Assembly (NCBI RefSeq): GCF_020184175.1
Contig: NC_065531.1
Location: 55,511,213-55,575,212, forward strand
Length of the DNA: 64,000 nt
Reading direction: 5' to 3'
Origin: Aphis gossypii
Taxonomy: Eukaryota; Arthropoda; Insecta; Hemiptera; Aphididae
In this document: piece after piece, positions 1 through 11,200 of the stretch
Numbering within the stretch: the first letter of the stretch is position 1
Layout of the letters: every line of letters begins with the position of its first letter
Program-made: the position numbers and the translations under genes
Notes under the pieces: generated by a model
The model's database searches: none
The model's input: only the letters and a program-made list of their open reading frames with translations
What the model was told of the DNA's origin: nothing

Positions 1-634
1 TTGTATTAAATAATGATCGTAACGATAATAATAAAAAAAAACAATACTGACGTATCGAAACGATTTAAATTCGCGTGCTGCATCAAACGCATTTTTTAGA
101 TATAAATGGTAAAAAAACATAAACGGAGTGTCCGCGGGAAGGGAGGAATGTGCCACCTGGTAAAGATCATCGCACGTGCGGTTGAAAAACTATACCATAT
201 ATACCTACACCACGGTCCGCGTTTGGCTGTCGGCCACCGGAACAGCTGTTTAAAACCCATCATCTATCCACCTCCCTTTTTTACACGCGCGTGCGTAACA
301 TTCCTTTTTTTTTAGTTTTTGTTTTAAAATTTTTTTTTTTATTATTATTTTTTTTTTTGGACAATGCGATTTACGTGCCGGTTATGTCTAAAAATAATAT
401 CGACTTTAAACATCAGGGACGTGCTGAATAAACGGATGGTTATAGGGCCAACGTATACGATATGTATTAGGCTCTTAAATACTTAAATTTACTCTTAAAT
501 TATTGGTTACCTATAATAATATTATGTATAATAGGTACCTATTATAATAGCTACGATAAATAACGAAATTGATTCACGTCGAAAAGCTACTCGAATAATA
601 TCGTTATATTATGGTTTATCATTTATTATATATG
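1..634. other. Intergenic or intronic DNA, no gene recognised
   Basis: AT-rich sequence with homopolymer T tracts around 301-358. A 69-codon frame at 106-315 has no recognisable domain and is probably chance. I see nothing else supportable here. Confidence 0.6.
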
Positions 635-642
635 ATTATTAG
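635..642. repeat. Left 8-bp target-site duplication of the hAT MITE
   Basis: The sequence ATTATTAG directly abuts the left end of the element and is repeated exactly at 925-932. An 8-bp target duplication is the hallmark of hAT-superfamily insertion. Confidence 0.85.
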
Positions 643-924
643 CAGTGGCGTATTTGGGATAATTTTTCAGGGGGGGGGGGCAAAATGCAAAAATCTCTGA
701 CTGTTACAATATCAGGAAATTTGAATGCAATAGGTAATTTATTCGTTGTTAGACACGGTTTTAACTTGTATACAGATATAATCCTAAAAAATAATATAAT
801 AATACGCAATACGCATAATAATGAAATTTGACTTTTAATAATAGCTCAGTGCTAACGTATTTTGCGTAAAAAAAGTCTAGGGGGGGGGCAAATGCCCCTG
901 TTGCCCCCCTCAAATACGCCATTG
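643..924. mobile_element. hAT-type MITE, 282 bp, non-autonomous
   Basis: The element begins CAGTGGCGTATTTG, and its right end read on the other strand begins CAATGGCGTATTTG, giving 14-bp terminal inverted repeats with one mismatch. Both ends run into G tracts (10 G at about 671-680, and a second tract near 881-890). Perfect 8-bp duplications flank it. CAGTG-type ends with an 8-bp duplication are known for hAT transposons. The interior is AT-rich and has no transposase frame, so it would depend on an enzyme supplied elsewhere. The G-rich right end can fold on itself (GGGGCA against TGCCCC). The exact target duplication and near-perfect ends suggest a fairly recent insertion. Confidence 0.85.
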
Positions 925-932
925 ATTATTAG
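925..932. repeat. Right 8-bp target-site duplication of the hAT MITE
   Basis: Exact second copy of ATTATTAG directly after the right terminal repeat. Confidence 0.85.
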
Positions 933-1560
933 GGTTGTGAATTTGTAGGAAAGTGCATTTTTTTTGATAATTTTGAAAAGTAGCTTTGTAAGTACATAAT
1001 TTGAATTATACAACAACGAATTGATATATGAAACTTATTTTGCATATTTTAGTCTTCAATTTTTTAGGTCGTTTTTTGCATTCTTAGGTCATATTTTCCT
1101 TTTTTAGTTAATTTCCAGTATTTTTTAATTGAATTCCAACTATTAACATATTTACAAATATTTTTTTTGTTTTACAAAATTTTTAAAACTTTAAAAAAAT
1201 GTTTCATGTGAAATTCAAATTCAATCAAAATTTTAATTTTTTTATTAAATTAACACATTTTTATGCGTGTAAAATGTAATGTATTAATGTATACTATCCT
1301 ATAATATCAATATAAATATAAAAATTAAATTAAAAACCATTTTTAAGTGCATTTTATATTATAATTTTCGTTATTTTATACTGTATTTTTTGCATTTTAA
1401 GTGCATATTTTATTGCATTTTTTTGACATTTTTAATGCATTTTTTAAAGTTACGAGTTCTATAGGCTATATTTAGCTATAGCATTTTAAATTTTAATTCT
1501 ATATTTCTTGAATTTTTTTTCGATTCAATATATGTACTCGTATTATTTATGTATACAGTA
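933..1560. repeat. Very AT-rich stretch with recurring TGCATTTT/AAGTGCAT words
   Basis: The words GTGCATTTT and TTTTAAGTGCAT recur between about 950 and 1450, interspersed with long T runs. This looks like degenerate repeat-derived DNA. No open frame or family could be named. Confidence 0.3.
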
Positions 1561-1612
1561 TCTATATAGCAATATAGTATCGACGACAGCGTAATTTTGT
1601 CGTCGTTTGAAA

Positions 1613-2034
1613 TTACTTTGTTGAAAACTTTTGACTGGGTGGCTTTAACACTATTGACTTTAGTATTTCTTCAGTAATCGGTATTCTAAAATATCCTTTC
1701 TCAGTCTTCACTGTTGCCTTACGACGTGTTAGCCACCGTCTCTTGAATCTCTCTCCTAGATGTCGGTATGCTAATCTTTATCGTCAAAGGTAGTGGTGAT
1801 GGAGGTGGAGTTGGTGGTGGATTTGGTTTTTGGAGGCGGTTGTGGATTTGTTGGTGGAGGTGGTGGAGGAGGTAGATTCGTAGATGCCGAGAACGATGAT
1901 GATGTGTTCAGCGGGCTTGCACAATGCCTCCAGCACCGAAGTTCATTCTTGTAGACAACAATGTCTGATAGGAGTAATTTATTTAAATTATATGGGTAGT
2001 ATTTTTTGTCACTTCTATATACACATACACACAC
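1613..2034 (-). pseudogene. Coding-like remnant with proline-rich segment, frame broken
   Basis: On the minus strand, an open frame at 2034-1771 (87 codons) has a cysteine-containing stretch (KNELRCWRHCASPLNTSSS) followed by a proline run (PPPPPPPTNPQPPP) and a Ser/Thr-rich tail. In another frame, positions 1777-1613 read 54 codons rich in basic residues (ERFKRRWLTRRKATVK, then GYFRIPITEEILKSIV) before a stop. The two pieces abut but lie in different frames, which suggests a frameshifted old coding sequence. I do not recognise the family. The proline run corresponds to a GGTGGA-type simple repeat on the + strand and may be low-complexity noise. The basic segment is the more protein-like part. 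Confidence 0.25.
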
Positions 2035-2409
2035 GATACAAACATTATTAGTAATTATGTAATATAATTATCTGATATTTTCCCGATTACTTTCGAGGAT
2101 TCCAATACGATTTTTCAGTATTTATATATTTTATATTTTTCAACCCTATAAAAAATTAAACTGATGCATTTGAAATATCATAATTTGTCGTTAATATAAA
2201 AAAAATTACATACATCGACATTGACGATCATATATCAATATCTATATATTCTATGTTGAAATATAACTAATATTAAAATATAAACCGTCTGCAGCCAGCT
2301 TCCATCGGATAAAATAAATCTGTTCTCAACCAGTATTCTTTTAAAACCATATTTTTATTACATTAAACTATTTCCACGTCACCATTATACGATATCAAGT
2401 CACAGCATC

Positions 2410-2552
2410 CAAAGTTCAACGAAACGAAACAGTGAAATTGTTATTCAAGAATTCATGGGAGGACTCGATAAGCTAAAGATTATCCCTGGGTTGTAAATAG
2501 AAGAGTACAGGTTGAAATATTGTTTTTGGATGAGATCTCTTTCGCACAGACT
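2410..2552 (+). pseudogene. Probable piggyBac-like transposase fragment
   Basis: One frame reads through EIVIQEFMGGLDKL before a stop at about 2494-2496. A motif of the form (F/Y/H)MGG(V/L)D.LD is typical of the region after the catalytic core in piggyBac-family transposases. A second frame then continues NRRVQVEILFLDEISF, which loosely resembles the family's following RRWY...FH..D segment. The fragment is short, frameshifted and without flanking terminal repeats that I can see. Assignment rests on one motif plus a weak match, so it is tentative. Confidence 0.35.
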
Positions 2553-4833
2553 TTAATATAACGTATATAACGTTATACTATTATAATAATTTAGTATACA
2601 TATCATAACGTAATCGCTTGCGACACCCGCTGTATATATACAATATATATATTGTATATTTGTGTACACATTAAATTATAAAATATATTATACTGTCGTA
2701 TACAGACACGACGACCAGACGTGCACTCAGTTTGCTTGTATTAATAATATGTGAATGATAATTTAAAATAAATTATGTAAATCATTTTTTTTTTGCGACG
2801 GCTCCAATGAACCGAAGTAGATTTTCAGATGTTCATTATTATATATAGTACGATATTAGATATACGTCAAGTTATGTTGTTATATTTGGAGAACACAATA
2901 ATAATTATATATAAAAATATTAAAACGTAGGTCTAAAATGATCCGTCGTCGGAAAATTATTTATAATTATACTATAAGTATATTATGAGTCACTTCCATT
3001 AATGTATAGTGTGTACGGATAGGACACGAGTTATTCGATTGTACATTTACACCCACTACAGTATCCGCGGGTCAGCACTCGGCAGGCGTCAATAAATTTT
3101 AAGCGAATATGCAAACGGAAGCGCCCCACGTATATTATATACGAATCGGTGCGCCGCGGTTAAAAGCGAACGAGATTTTCTTATATTATACAATAATAAT
3201 GTTATTTTATTGTTAATTTGTGCATGAAATAACGAGATTTATTGTCAATTTAAATACGATATATTAGGTGTAGGACTAATGTCGATGTAAAATTATAAAT
3301 TTACCCTCGTTGTTTTTAAATAACATAGGTATTTTATTATATTAATACCAAAAAACAATTGTTTAACAAATTTAAAAAATAAAAATAAATATTGAATAAT
3401 AATATATACTTCAGTCTTTAGGTTCCATTCGGTTGCACGAAGAGTATTATAATATACTATTCATTGTTAGTTGTAACTATTAAATATATTTTAATTCTGG
3501 TTATTCACAGATATATTATACATTAATGCACTATTGCATCACGTCTATTAAATACCTATAAGGAAAATAATAAATGATATTCACTATGGTAATCTAACTA
3601 ATAATTTATTTTCCGTTCTTTTGAGAATAATACAATTACCTACCTATAGGTATTTTTTATCGTATAATTATATTTGAATTGGTTCAATTTCCTTTTCTCA
3701 TTTCTCAATTCAACACATATCTGCGCAATGTGCGAGTTATGAGTTGGATGCATTAAATATATCATAAAGAGTTATTTTTTTGAAGTAGTAACTGTCCCTC
3801 TCCTTTAGCGAAATTGCAATACTTTACACTAGATGATTAATTGCAGATTTTTATAACAAGCACAATAAAATAATGAGTACACAAATAGCATGTAAATTGC
3901 GTACATAGTTGACCAATATTCAATTAAATACTAAATAATAATGATAATTGGAATTGATGTTCGGTTTTATTTTGCGTGGATTTGTATTGCGCGTACCTTC
4001 ACAAGATATAATATCATATGTATTATATACATTTAAAAACTACACCCGCGTAGTTGTGTGCACACGGTTAGTCGCACATTGACGTTAAAAAAACCATTTG
4101 TTCGATCGTTCCGATTTGAACGCCCAAAACTTGTTTTAATGTAATTTAATATCGTATCGATATTATATTATACCATAAGTAGGTACCTATGTTTTTAATC
4201 GCTGTCTCCGTTGTTCAAACCGAATGCCGATTTACAATAATATTACGTTTCGTTTCGATGAAGGAATTCGCTCACGCGACCAACGCACCGTTTAGTGACA
4301 TATATAACATTTTGTTTTTTCGACGAAAAAAATTCAAAACCCGTGCGATGATAATCGACCAATATGATAACAATAACAACAATGATAACGGTATTGGTAA
4401 ATTTTTAACGTGTCCTAGTCAATGATACATCACATTATTGTAGTATACTATTATTATTATGGCCCGACATTGTTTCGGGTTTGAAAGGTTAATCGCGTTC
4501 ATACGTAGTTGGTGCCCGTATGCATTTCGATATATTATTATTATAATATTACAGGTCATGCAACACACATATTATTATTAATTTGTATATAGCTGGTGGC
4601 TGGACGAGTCACTTTTTGTTGTTGTGTTATATTTAACATTCAAGTCAGGTCGGCGGGTCGGCCTATAAAAGAAATCGACTTCGATAAGTTAAAAGAGAAT
4701 TTTTTTTAATATTGTACTTTTAGAAAGTACATTAACTGATTAATATACAACTTTATTATATAGTTATTGTTCGTCAGTGGAATTATGTTAGAAGGAAGGG
4801 GTTGGGTCGGTCTAATGAAGCTAGGCGTCATGA
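2553..4833. other. AT-rich DNA, no gene recognised
   Basis: Only short frames are present. A 78-codon frame at 4189-4425 has no recognisable domain and a low-complexity AAC-rich end, so I treat it as chance. GC-richer patches around 3060-3180 and 4200-4300 show no splice-flanked coding pattern. Confidence 0.5.
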
Positions 4834-4897
4834 GGGTACCCATTTGCACCAAAAAAAGGTATGTTTTATCCGACAGCTCATTTGCGCCAAATTTACC
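4834..4897. mobile_element. Terminal-type motif of a Mutator-like (MULE) element
   Basis: The block carries GGGTACCCATTTGCACCAAA and, 30 bases on, CTCATTTGCGCCAAATTTACC-like sequence, so the word CATTTG(C)(A/G)CCAAA occurs twice. Such repeated blocks resemble ends of Mutator-like elements in aphid-like genomes as I recall them, and the block lies about 170 bp upstream of a MULE-like transposase fragment. The inference depends on that proximity. No matching inverted end was found downstream. Confidence 0.35.
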
Positions 4898-5067
4898 TAG
4901 TGTAATTATAATAAAGTAATATTTATATATAAAGTAAGTTTTGGGTTTATGTTTAAGCCAAAGTATGTTACTGTAGATTTCGAATTAACTATACGCTGTG
5001 AAATCAATATGGCTATTATCCGAAATGTTGTTGTTTTTACTTGATTCAAGTTTATTATATTAAGTAA

Positions 5068-5277
5068 ATTCAAGCACTAGCGCCAACTTCAGAATATAAG
5101 GATAAAAAATGGTTAAAATTTACATTTGGTTTAATTTTTCTCGATCTGAATGAAGTTTTCGATTGTTTTGTTGAAGATTTTATGTATGAAATTCCTGATG
5201 AAAATACTGAAAGAGTTTATATCTTATTTAATGTTAAATATTATATGTTATTTTTACTTTGGAAAGATAAAAAATGA
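5068..5277 (+). pseudogene. MULE-like transposase C-terminal fragment
   Basis: An open frame of 69 codons lies between stops at 5065-5067 and 5275-5277. It reads KKWLKFTFGLIFLDLNEV, then a segment of the form CFVEDFMYEIPDENTERV. The pattern W(L/V)K..FGL.FL...EV...F..D.M...PD is one I associate with the C-terminal part of FLYWCH-associated Mutator-like transposases in insects. Expected downstream DYL..Y. is only loosely matched, and the frame stops soon after, so this is a degraded fragment and not an active enzyme. Codons are AT-rich like the surroundings. Confidence 0.55.
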
Positions 5278-8200
5278 ACCACATCTTGTACACTATACTG
5301 TATAAGGTTTATCTTAAAAAAGTCGTTGTATCTAGTTAAGTTAAAAGTTACGGAAAAAACTTAAGTTTTAAACTCGAGTAATGCGCAGCAGTGTTAACAA
5401 ACTCGTGTGGCATACTGCAGTGTGGCGGTCAATACAAGTTTTCGAGATGCATACTTTTTTTTATACATAAGTGTATCGACAATTCGTCGTCTCTCCAACT
5501 ATTCTCATTTTTTTTACTGCATGACACGATAGTTTATACTGCATATTATTATTATTATGTTAGTATATGTGTGTAAAATACATGAATATTATTTTACGAT
5601 ATAGGATGTTTAATCGAACGATGGTGATGGTGTCTTTCATCTGATTACGGCAATCTGTATAAATCAACCAATTCATCTGTAAATCAGTTGCTATATTAGT
5701 TGCCAGAATACTAGATTCGGGAAAGTAGGGATTTTGGGGATTACTACTTTCTAAAATTCCTAAAAATATATGTTGAAAGAATCCTCTTAAAAAAAACCTC
5801 ATAAATAATAACCTTAATTTTTGACTATTATAGTTGTGTTATATGTTGTATCTGGCAATTGGTATGGAGTTAAGAGGAAATCGTAAATTAAATGGTTTTA
5901 ATTTTTATATTATTTTATACAGTTATGTACAAAAATATTATTAGAAAACAGACATTTTTGAAGTTGTATTTTCTTCAACTTTATAGAATATTTAAAGTAT
6001 TACGAATTAAATAATCACGGTTGAAGTACCTAAATCGCTTTTGTGAAATTTTCTTTCCTATTAAGAGGTTAAGGATTTGTGTTTTTATTTTTTAATAGTA
6101 TATATTTTGTTATCCTAACCTAACCTATCGAAATCAAGTCCAATATAAATACAGATATGATAAAACTCTTAAGTCTGCTTAAACTTAAACACCCCTCCAA
6201 ATATTTAATTGGATCTCCGCCCATATGTGTTATACACGTTATCGCCAATCATTGTAATATAATAATGTGTCCTGACAAATTACATTTACAAGTTGGCGTA
6301 CGTTATACACAATAAGATATTTCACAAAACTCATTATATTATATTATTGTTGCTGTAATCGCGTGGACCGGTTTCAAATTTATTTTTACACGTCCGTTCA
6401 AACGCCATCGCGTTGCATTTATTATAATAATGATAAAATACGAAAAAAACAGCTCAAGCGCGCTCTTAGAACAGCGAATTATGGTTAACAGCGTCTATGT
6501 AATTTTTTATGAACTAGCGATTGCGTAATATTACGCACGCGCGAATAAGTTGTCGTCTTTCTCTTACACTCTATCTCCCTCCCTATCACTTACTCCATAG
6601 CAAGATCCCCAGTCAAGAGTTCTAATTTTTTGGGTAATGGGGAAAGGGGTCAATAATACATTAAATCAAGTAAATTACTAAACAAAACACAATCCATTGT
6701 TTATTTTAGGCAATTTATATTTAGATCGCCGGATCTCGGCAATTCAGTGGGTCCCAGTTAGAAATATTGTATGTGTGTGTGTGCGTGTGTGTGTGAACAA
6801 TATTCTGAAACTGCTGCAGCAGGCCTCGTGCCATAGTTTAGATAAGCGGGCAATCGTGTTACCGTGCGGACGACTGAAGTTTCGATAAATTGTTTTATGC
6901 AGCAAACGAACATCTCGTGAGCGCATGTATAATATAATAAATAATATAATTATATCGAAGATTCATGTCAAAAAATAAATTTTAAATCAGAGTTTGTACA
7001 GAATACATTGTGTACAAATGCTACTTTAAATAGACAATTCGAAAAATTTTACCTACTCTACAAAAATAGGTTTTTTTTTATTGTTGTTTGTCTCCGCGCC
7101 GTAATAACAAAAATAATATAATAACATAATACACTATAATATGTAATAACATTACCCGTTCGAGCTCTCGTCTTAACTCGTCACTGTCGTAAAGGCAATA
7201 ATGTATAGCCCGCAGTCGTCGCTTGCGCGTTTGTCATTTCGTTTTACGAGAGGTAAAAACGAAAAACTTACAATTTTCAATGACCGGTTTTGGGTTTTTT
7301 TACGACACGCAGTAAAAAATAAAACTACTCTTCGACTCCCGTTGTGCTTGACGGCGCTTTACTCATACGACTCATACGTGCTTTTACCTATATAGGCTAT
7401 ATAATATATATATATTATACATTGTATGCTCAGCTTAGGCCCCATGGTACCTATATATATGCGTATAATGTATTTAATACTTGCGGATGGGAGCCGTAAA
7501 GATTGCCGTCACTCAGGCAGAGACCGCACCCAAAGGTTTGGTGGCTGAATTTCTGTGGGTTAAAATCACCTGTGTCATCGAACCACAAATATCTCGCCGT
7601 CATACGTAAAACGTGTTTTAAAGTATAGTTGCAGAATACGGTCGTCTTTTGCTCGTGTTTAGCTTAAACCCGTGTGTTATAGTTGGCCAGCTATGCCGCC
7701 GTGTAGAGTGACGAAAAATGCATGATGATTGAAGGGGGTGCAGTGGTTTAAGTATATGTATACATATATTTTTTCAATTTGAATAAGGAAAATCGTTTAA
7801 GTAGTTTGCATTGTGTTCTATTTGAAAACAGGTTTCTCTCGTTGTTCATGGTGTTTAAAACAATTAAATTAAAAAAATAAATTAAACATGTATATCTATA
7901 TCTATAATACATATATTTTACTCTATAAATTTGATGCTCATAAAGTTGTAGGTATACCTATTGTTTATTTTATCTATTTTTAAGCCATATAATCTGTAAA
8001 TGAGTGTTACAATAGGCATGTGTGCAAATAAAATATTATATGACACGGAAATACATGAAAAAAGTATCCACTCAATGTTAGCCTATTGTTAAATAATCTA
8101 AAATCGTATTTAAAATTTCAGGTCATGAATAAGTGTTTTATTACATTAGGTATACTTAGTAAACAATATAATATAGTATAATGTACTCATGTATCCGCCC

Positions 8201-11200
8201 ACTGACTAAATTTTAAAATGTGTGCTTAACAATTTTAATAGTCAACGGATTTAATAATATATTAATATGACTTTTAAAATATATTTACATAAATTAGTTT
8301 AAGTTGTCTAGAAAATAAAATATTTTATTCTATGTTTAATGTTTATAGATAATACATAATTAAATTAACTAAATCGATTATAATTTTCAAGTTTTTTATG
8401 GTACAGTATTTAATTTAATTATCTATAAATTATGATTAGAAAAAAATTAATAATGGAAGAAAAGCTATTTACAGGGACAAGTATAGTGAGATGGCTTATA
8501 ATCTTAAGCCAAAAGTCGTCACCTATGAGTATCGAGGTATTCGATACGACAATATGTGTATATTTCGTGTGACGACGACGACTACGATATAATAACATGT
8601 AATATGAAACGTGTATATTATTATAATCATTGATTCTAAATTATAATATTATATTAATAATCATACATTATACTTTTTAAATATTTCAAATTTCGGTTAA
8701 CATTTGTCGGTTGAAACGTTTGTAACCAAACGAGTCATTTGATTGTCCGCAATATAATGTATCTGCAGGTAGGTATACTATCTGATATATTGTATTTATT
8801 CACTGTTCCTGTAAGATCTATGTTATATATTATGGTCTTATCGATTAATTTTTTTATAATCTTATACCGTATAGATTGTTTTAAGAAATATTTAATGGAA
8901 CAGTGTGAATGATAATGTCAATTAATATGGAATATTGTTGGCAAATAATATGTGTACGTTGGAAATATATGAAATTTAAAAAATTATTACTTTTTGATTG
9001 TACTCGCTATTCAATAATTTATTCTTCTATGTTAAATGTTAATCGTATATAATATGATCTTAACGCGTTTTGGGTAGATGAGTTGGTCGAAAATCAAATA
9101 GACTTGGTGCCATCACGGCCTGTAGCGACTAACAAAATATAATGGGTTTTATTAAAAGCATTGCAGGTATATACCTATACCTATATGCTTGCGTGTACCA
9201 TAGCCATACACGTATACCCACCCATACTCACGTCTCGCGATTATTCGTCAAAATAGATGCTTGGACGAGTAGATGTCACGCTTGTAGATCAAAAACATAT
9301 GTTCGGGATTTTAAAAGCATTTGTGACCGTCGTCCATTATATTTTCATCGGTCGAGACCATTAACACATCGCCGAGGTTTTCCGGCCAGACGTGTCCTTT
9401 ATGTGCATATTTGTATCGTTCAGTATCAGTCCTTTGTCGTCCCCGTAAAATGGTCTACTTCGTTTGAATATAAGACGATAGTATACTCGGTAATATGTAA
9501 GCTCTTATATATAATATTATAGTGATTGCTTGATGAAACAGGTGTTCCATCGATGAAACGATTTTTGAATGAGCAAGTCTCCCGGCTTTGCACTCATAAG
9601 TTTAAAACTGTGCGTCTATAGTATATTTTTGGTTTTAACGCAAAGGCATTATAGAAAACAGGAATTAAGGTAGGTGATTTGGGTTACGAATTTAATCATA
9701 TTGTTACAAAAACCGAACGCCACGATGAGTAGATATTTTCTATTCACTGTGCTTAATTGATGGGCTTTCGACATTGATAATTATGTTTAAATATAGAATA
9801 ATAATTAACGCGTGTAGTATACTCAACGACTACCCGTGACGTTTGATTTTTGCATTTTAATTTTTAATGTAGATAGCGTTCTAGTTTTGAAATATCTAAG
9901 TCAACTGGACCACATGCACAGGCGGTAAACATGCTGCTCTAATTATAAAAGGTGAACACGCAGTAAACGTATCAATTATAGAATACTAAATTCCTTAAAG
10001 GTTATAGGCATGTACATTAATTGTATTTAATATTATACTGGACCTCGTTAATTATCATGTTTTTATTTTCTACAACACTTTAGATAATGAAGTTAGATAT
10101 GATATTATATGTTAATGTATGTATCGTTGGCTAGGTTAGCATAAATGTATAATGAGTTTTCGTGGTAGCATAATATCTTTTCAATTTTCGTCGATGTTAC
10201 TAAGTTTTTCACATTCGATATATTTTATTATTTATGTGTAAGACAAAAAACTCTTAAGAATGTCGTTCGGTTGTCATTGCATGTTATGACAGTAGGTATA
10301 GTTTTTTTTTTTAGGTGTTAACGATCGGATTCTTCTAGAAATTACTATTGTACGTTTACTGTAAAAGGAAACGAAATTGAATAAAATAATTACTAACTCA
10401 TTGTTATATCAACTATACTCGTAAAACAGAATAAATAAAGTTTAGGTATGATAAAAAAAATATAAGACTTATCGTAAGCTTTAATAATGATTATTGTTGT
10501 TCTGTGACATTTAAAATACTTTACGGAGTGATCAAACGCTTAAAGTCATAATATTATAGCCTCGCGCGAGTTTGGTCGCGTTATTTTGTTATTTGTTTTT
10601 GTATTTCGTACTGTACTGTTTTTACTCTTTCGGCTCGTTCGTTAATATATAATATTATACTCGGTGTTGACTATCATGTTACTCGTTTCGACGCATACCG
10701 CGCCTTAGGCGAATTCCCGCTCGACCGAATAAATTCGTAACAAGACGACGAGAGACGAGATGCTATAGTTTTCGTTCCCCTCGAGTGTTATAAGATACCT
10801 GTACAACGCTGTTCGGCAGACGGGAAGCCTACCCGCGGTGGTTTTTTGCGAAGGAATTGTCGTCGGTGTATTTTTTAGGTTAGGCGCTGCCTTAGGTATG
10901 AACATTTATTTTGGGTTTTGGTATTTTTTGTCACAAAATCGTATAATTTGTATTTAAACAATAAACGGAACATACTACGTTAAATATTAAACAGATTTGC
11001 ATTAAAAACGTGGATACATCGATTGCCTAAGTGTTTCATACTTCAATTCGTTGACTGTATCGAAAAAATAGTACACTCTTTATGTTTAAAGAAATAACAT
11101 AACATTATCGTTTATTGCTTGATATTGTTATTTTAATTAATTATTCAAATTTGTTTTTAGGTACATAATATAACAATAATTTACACGTAACGCATATAAT

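Noticed and set aside
6113..6127. CCTAACCTAACC, arthropod telomere-type repeat
   Set aside because: Only about two units; too short to mean anything.
9142..9522. 126-codon + strand frame
   Set aside because: No domain, no splice or start context, low-complexity Tyr/Leu ends; expected by chance at this window size.
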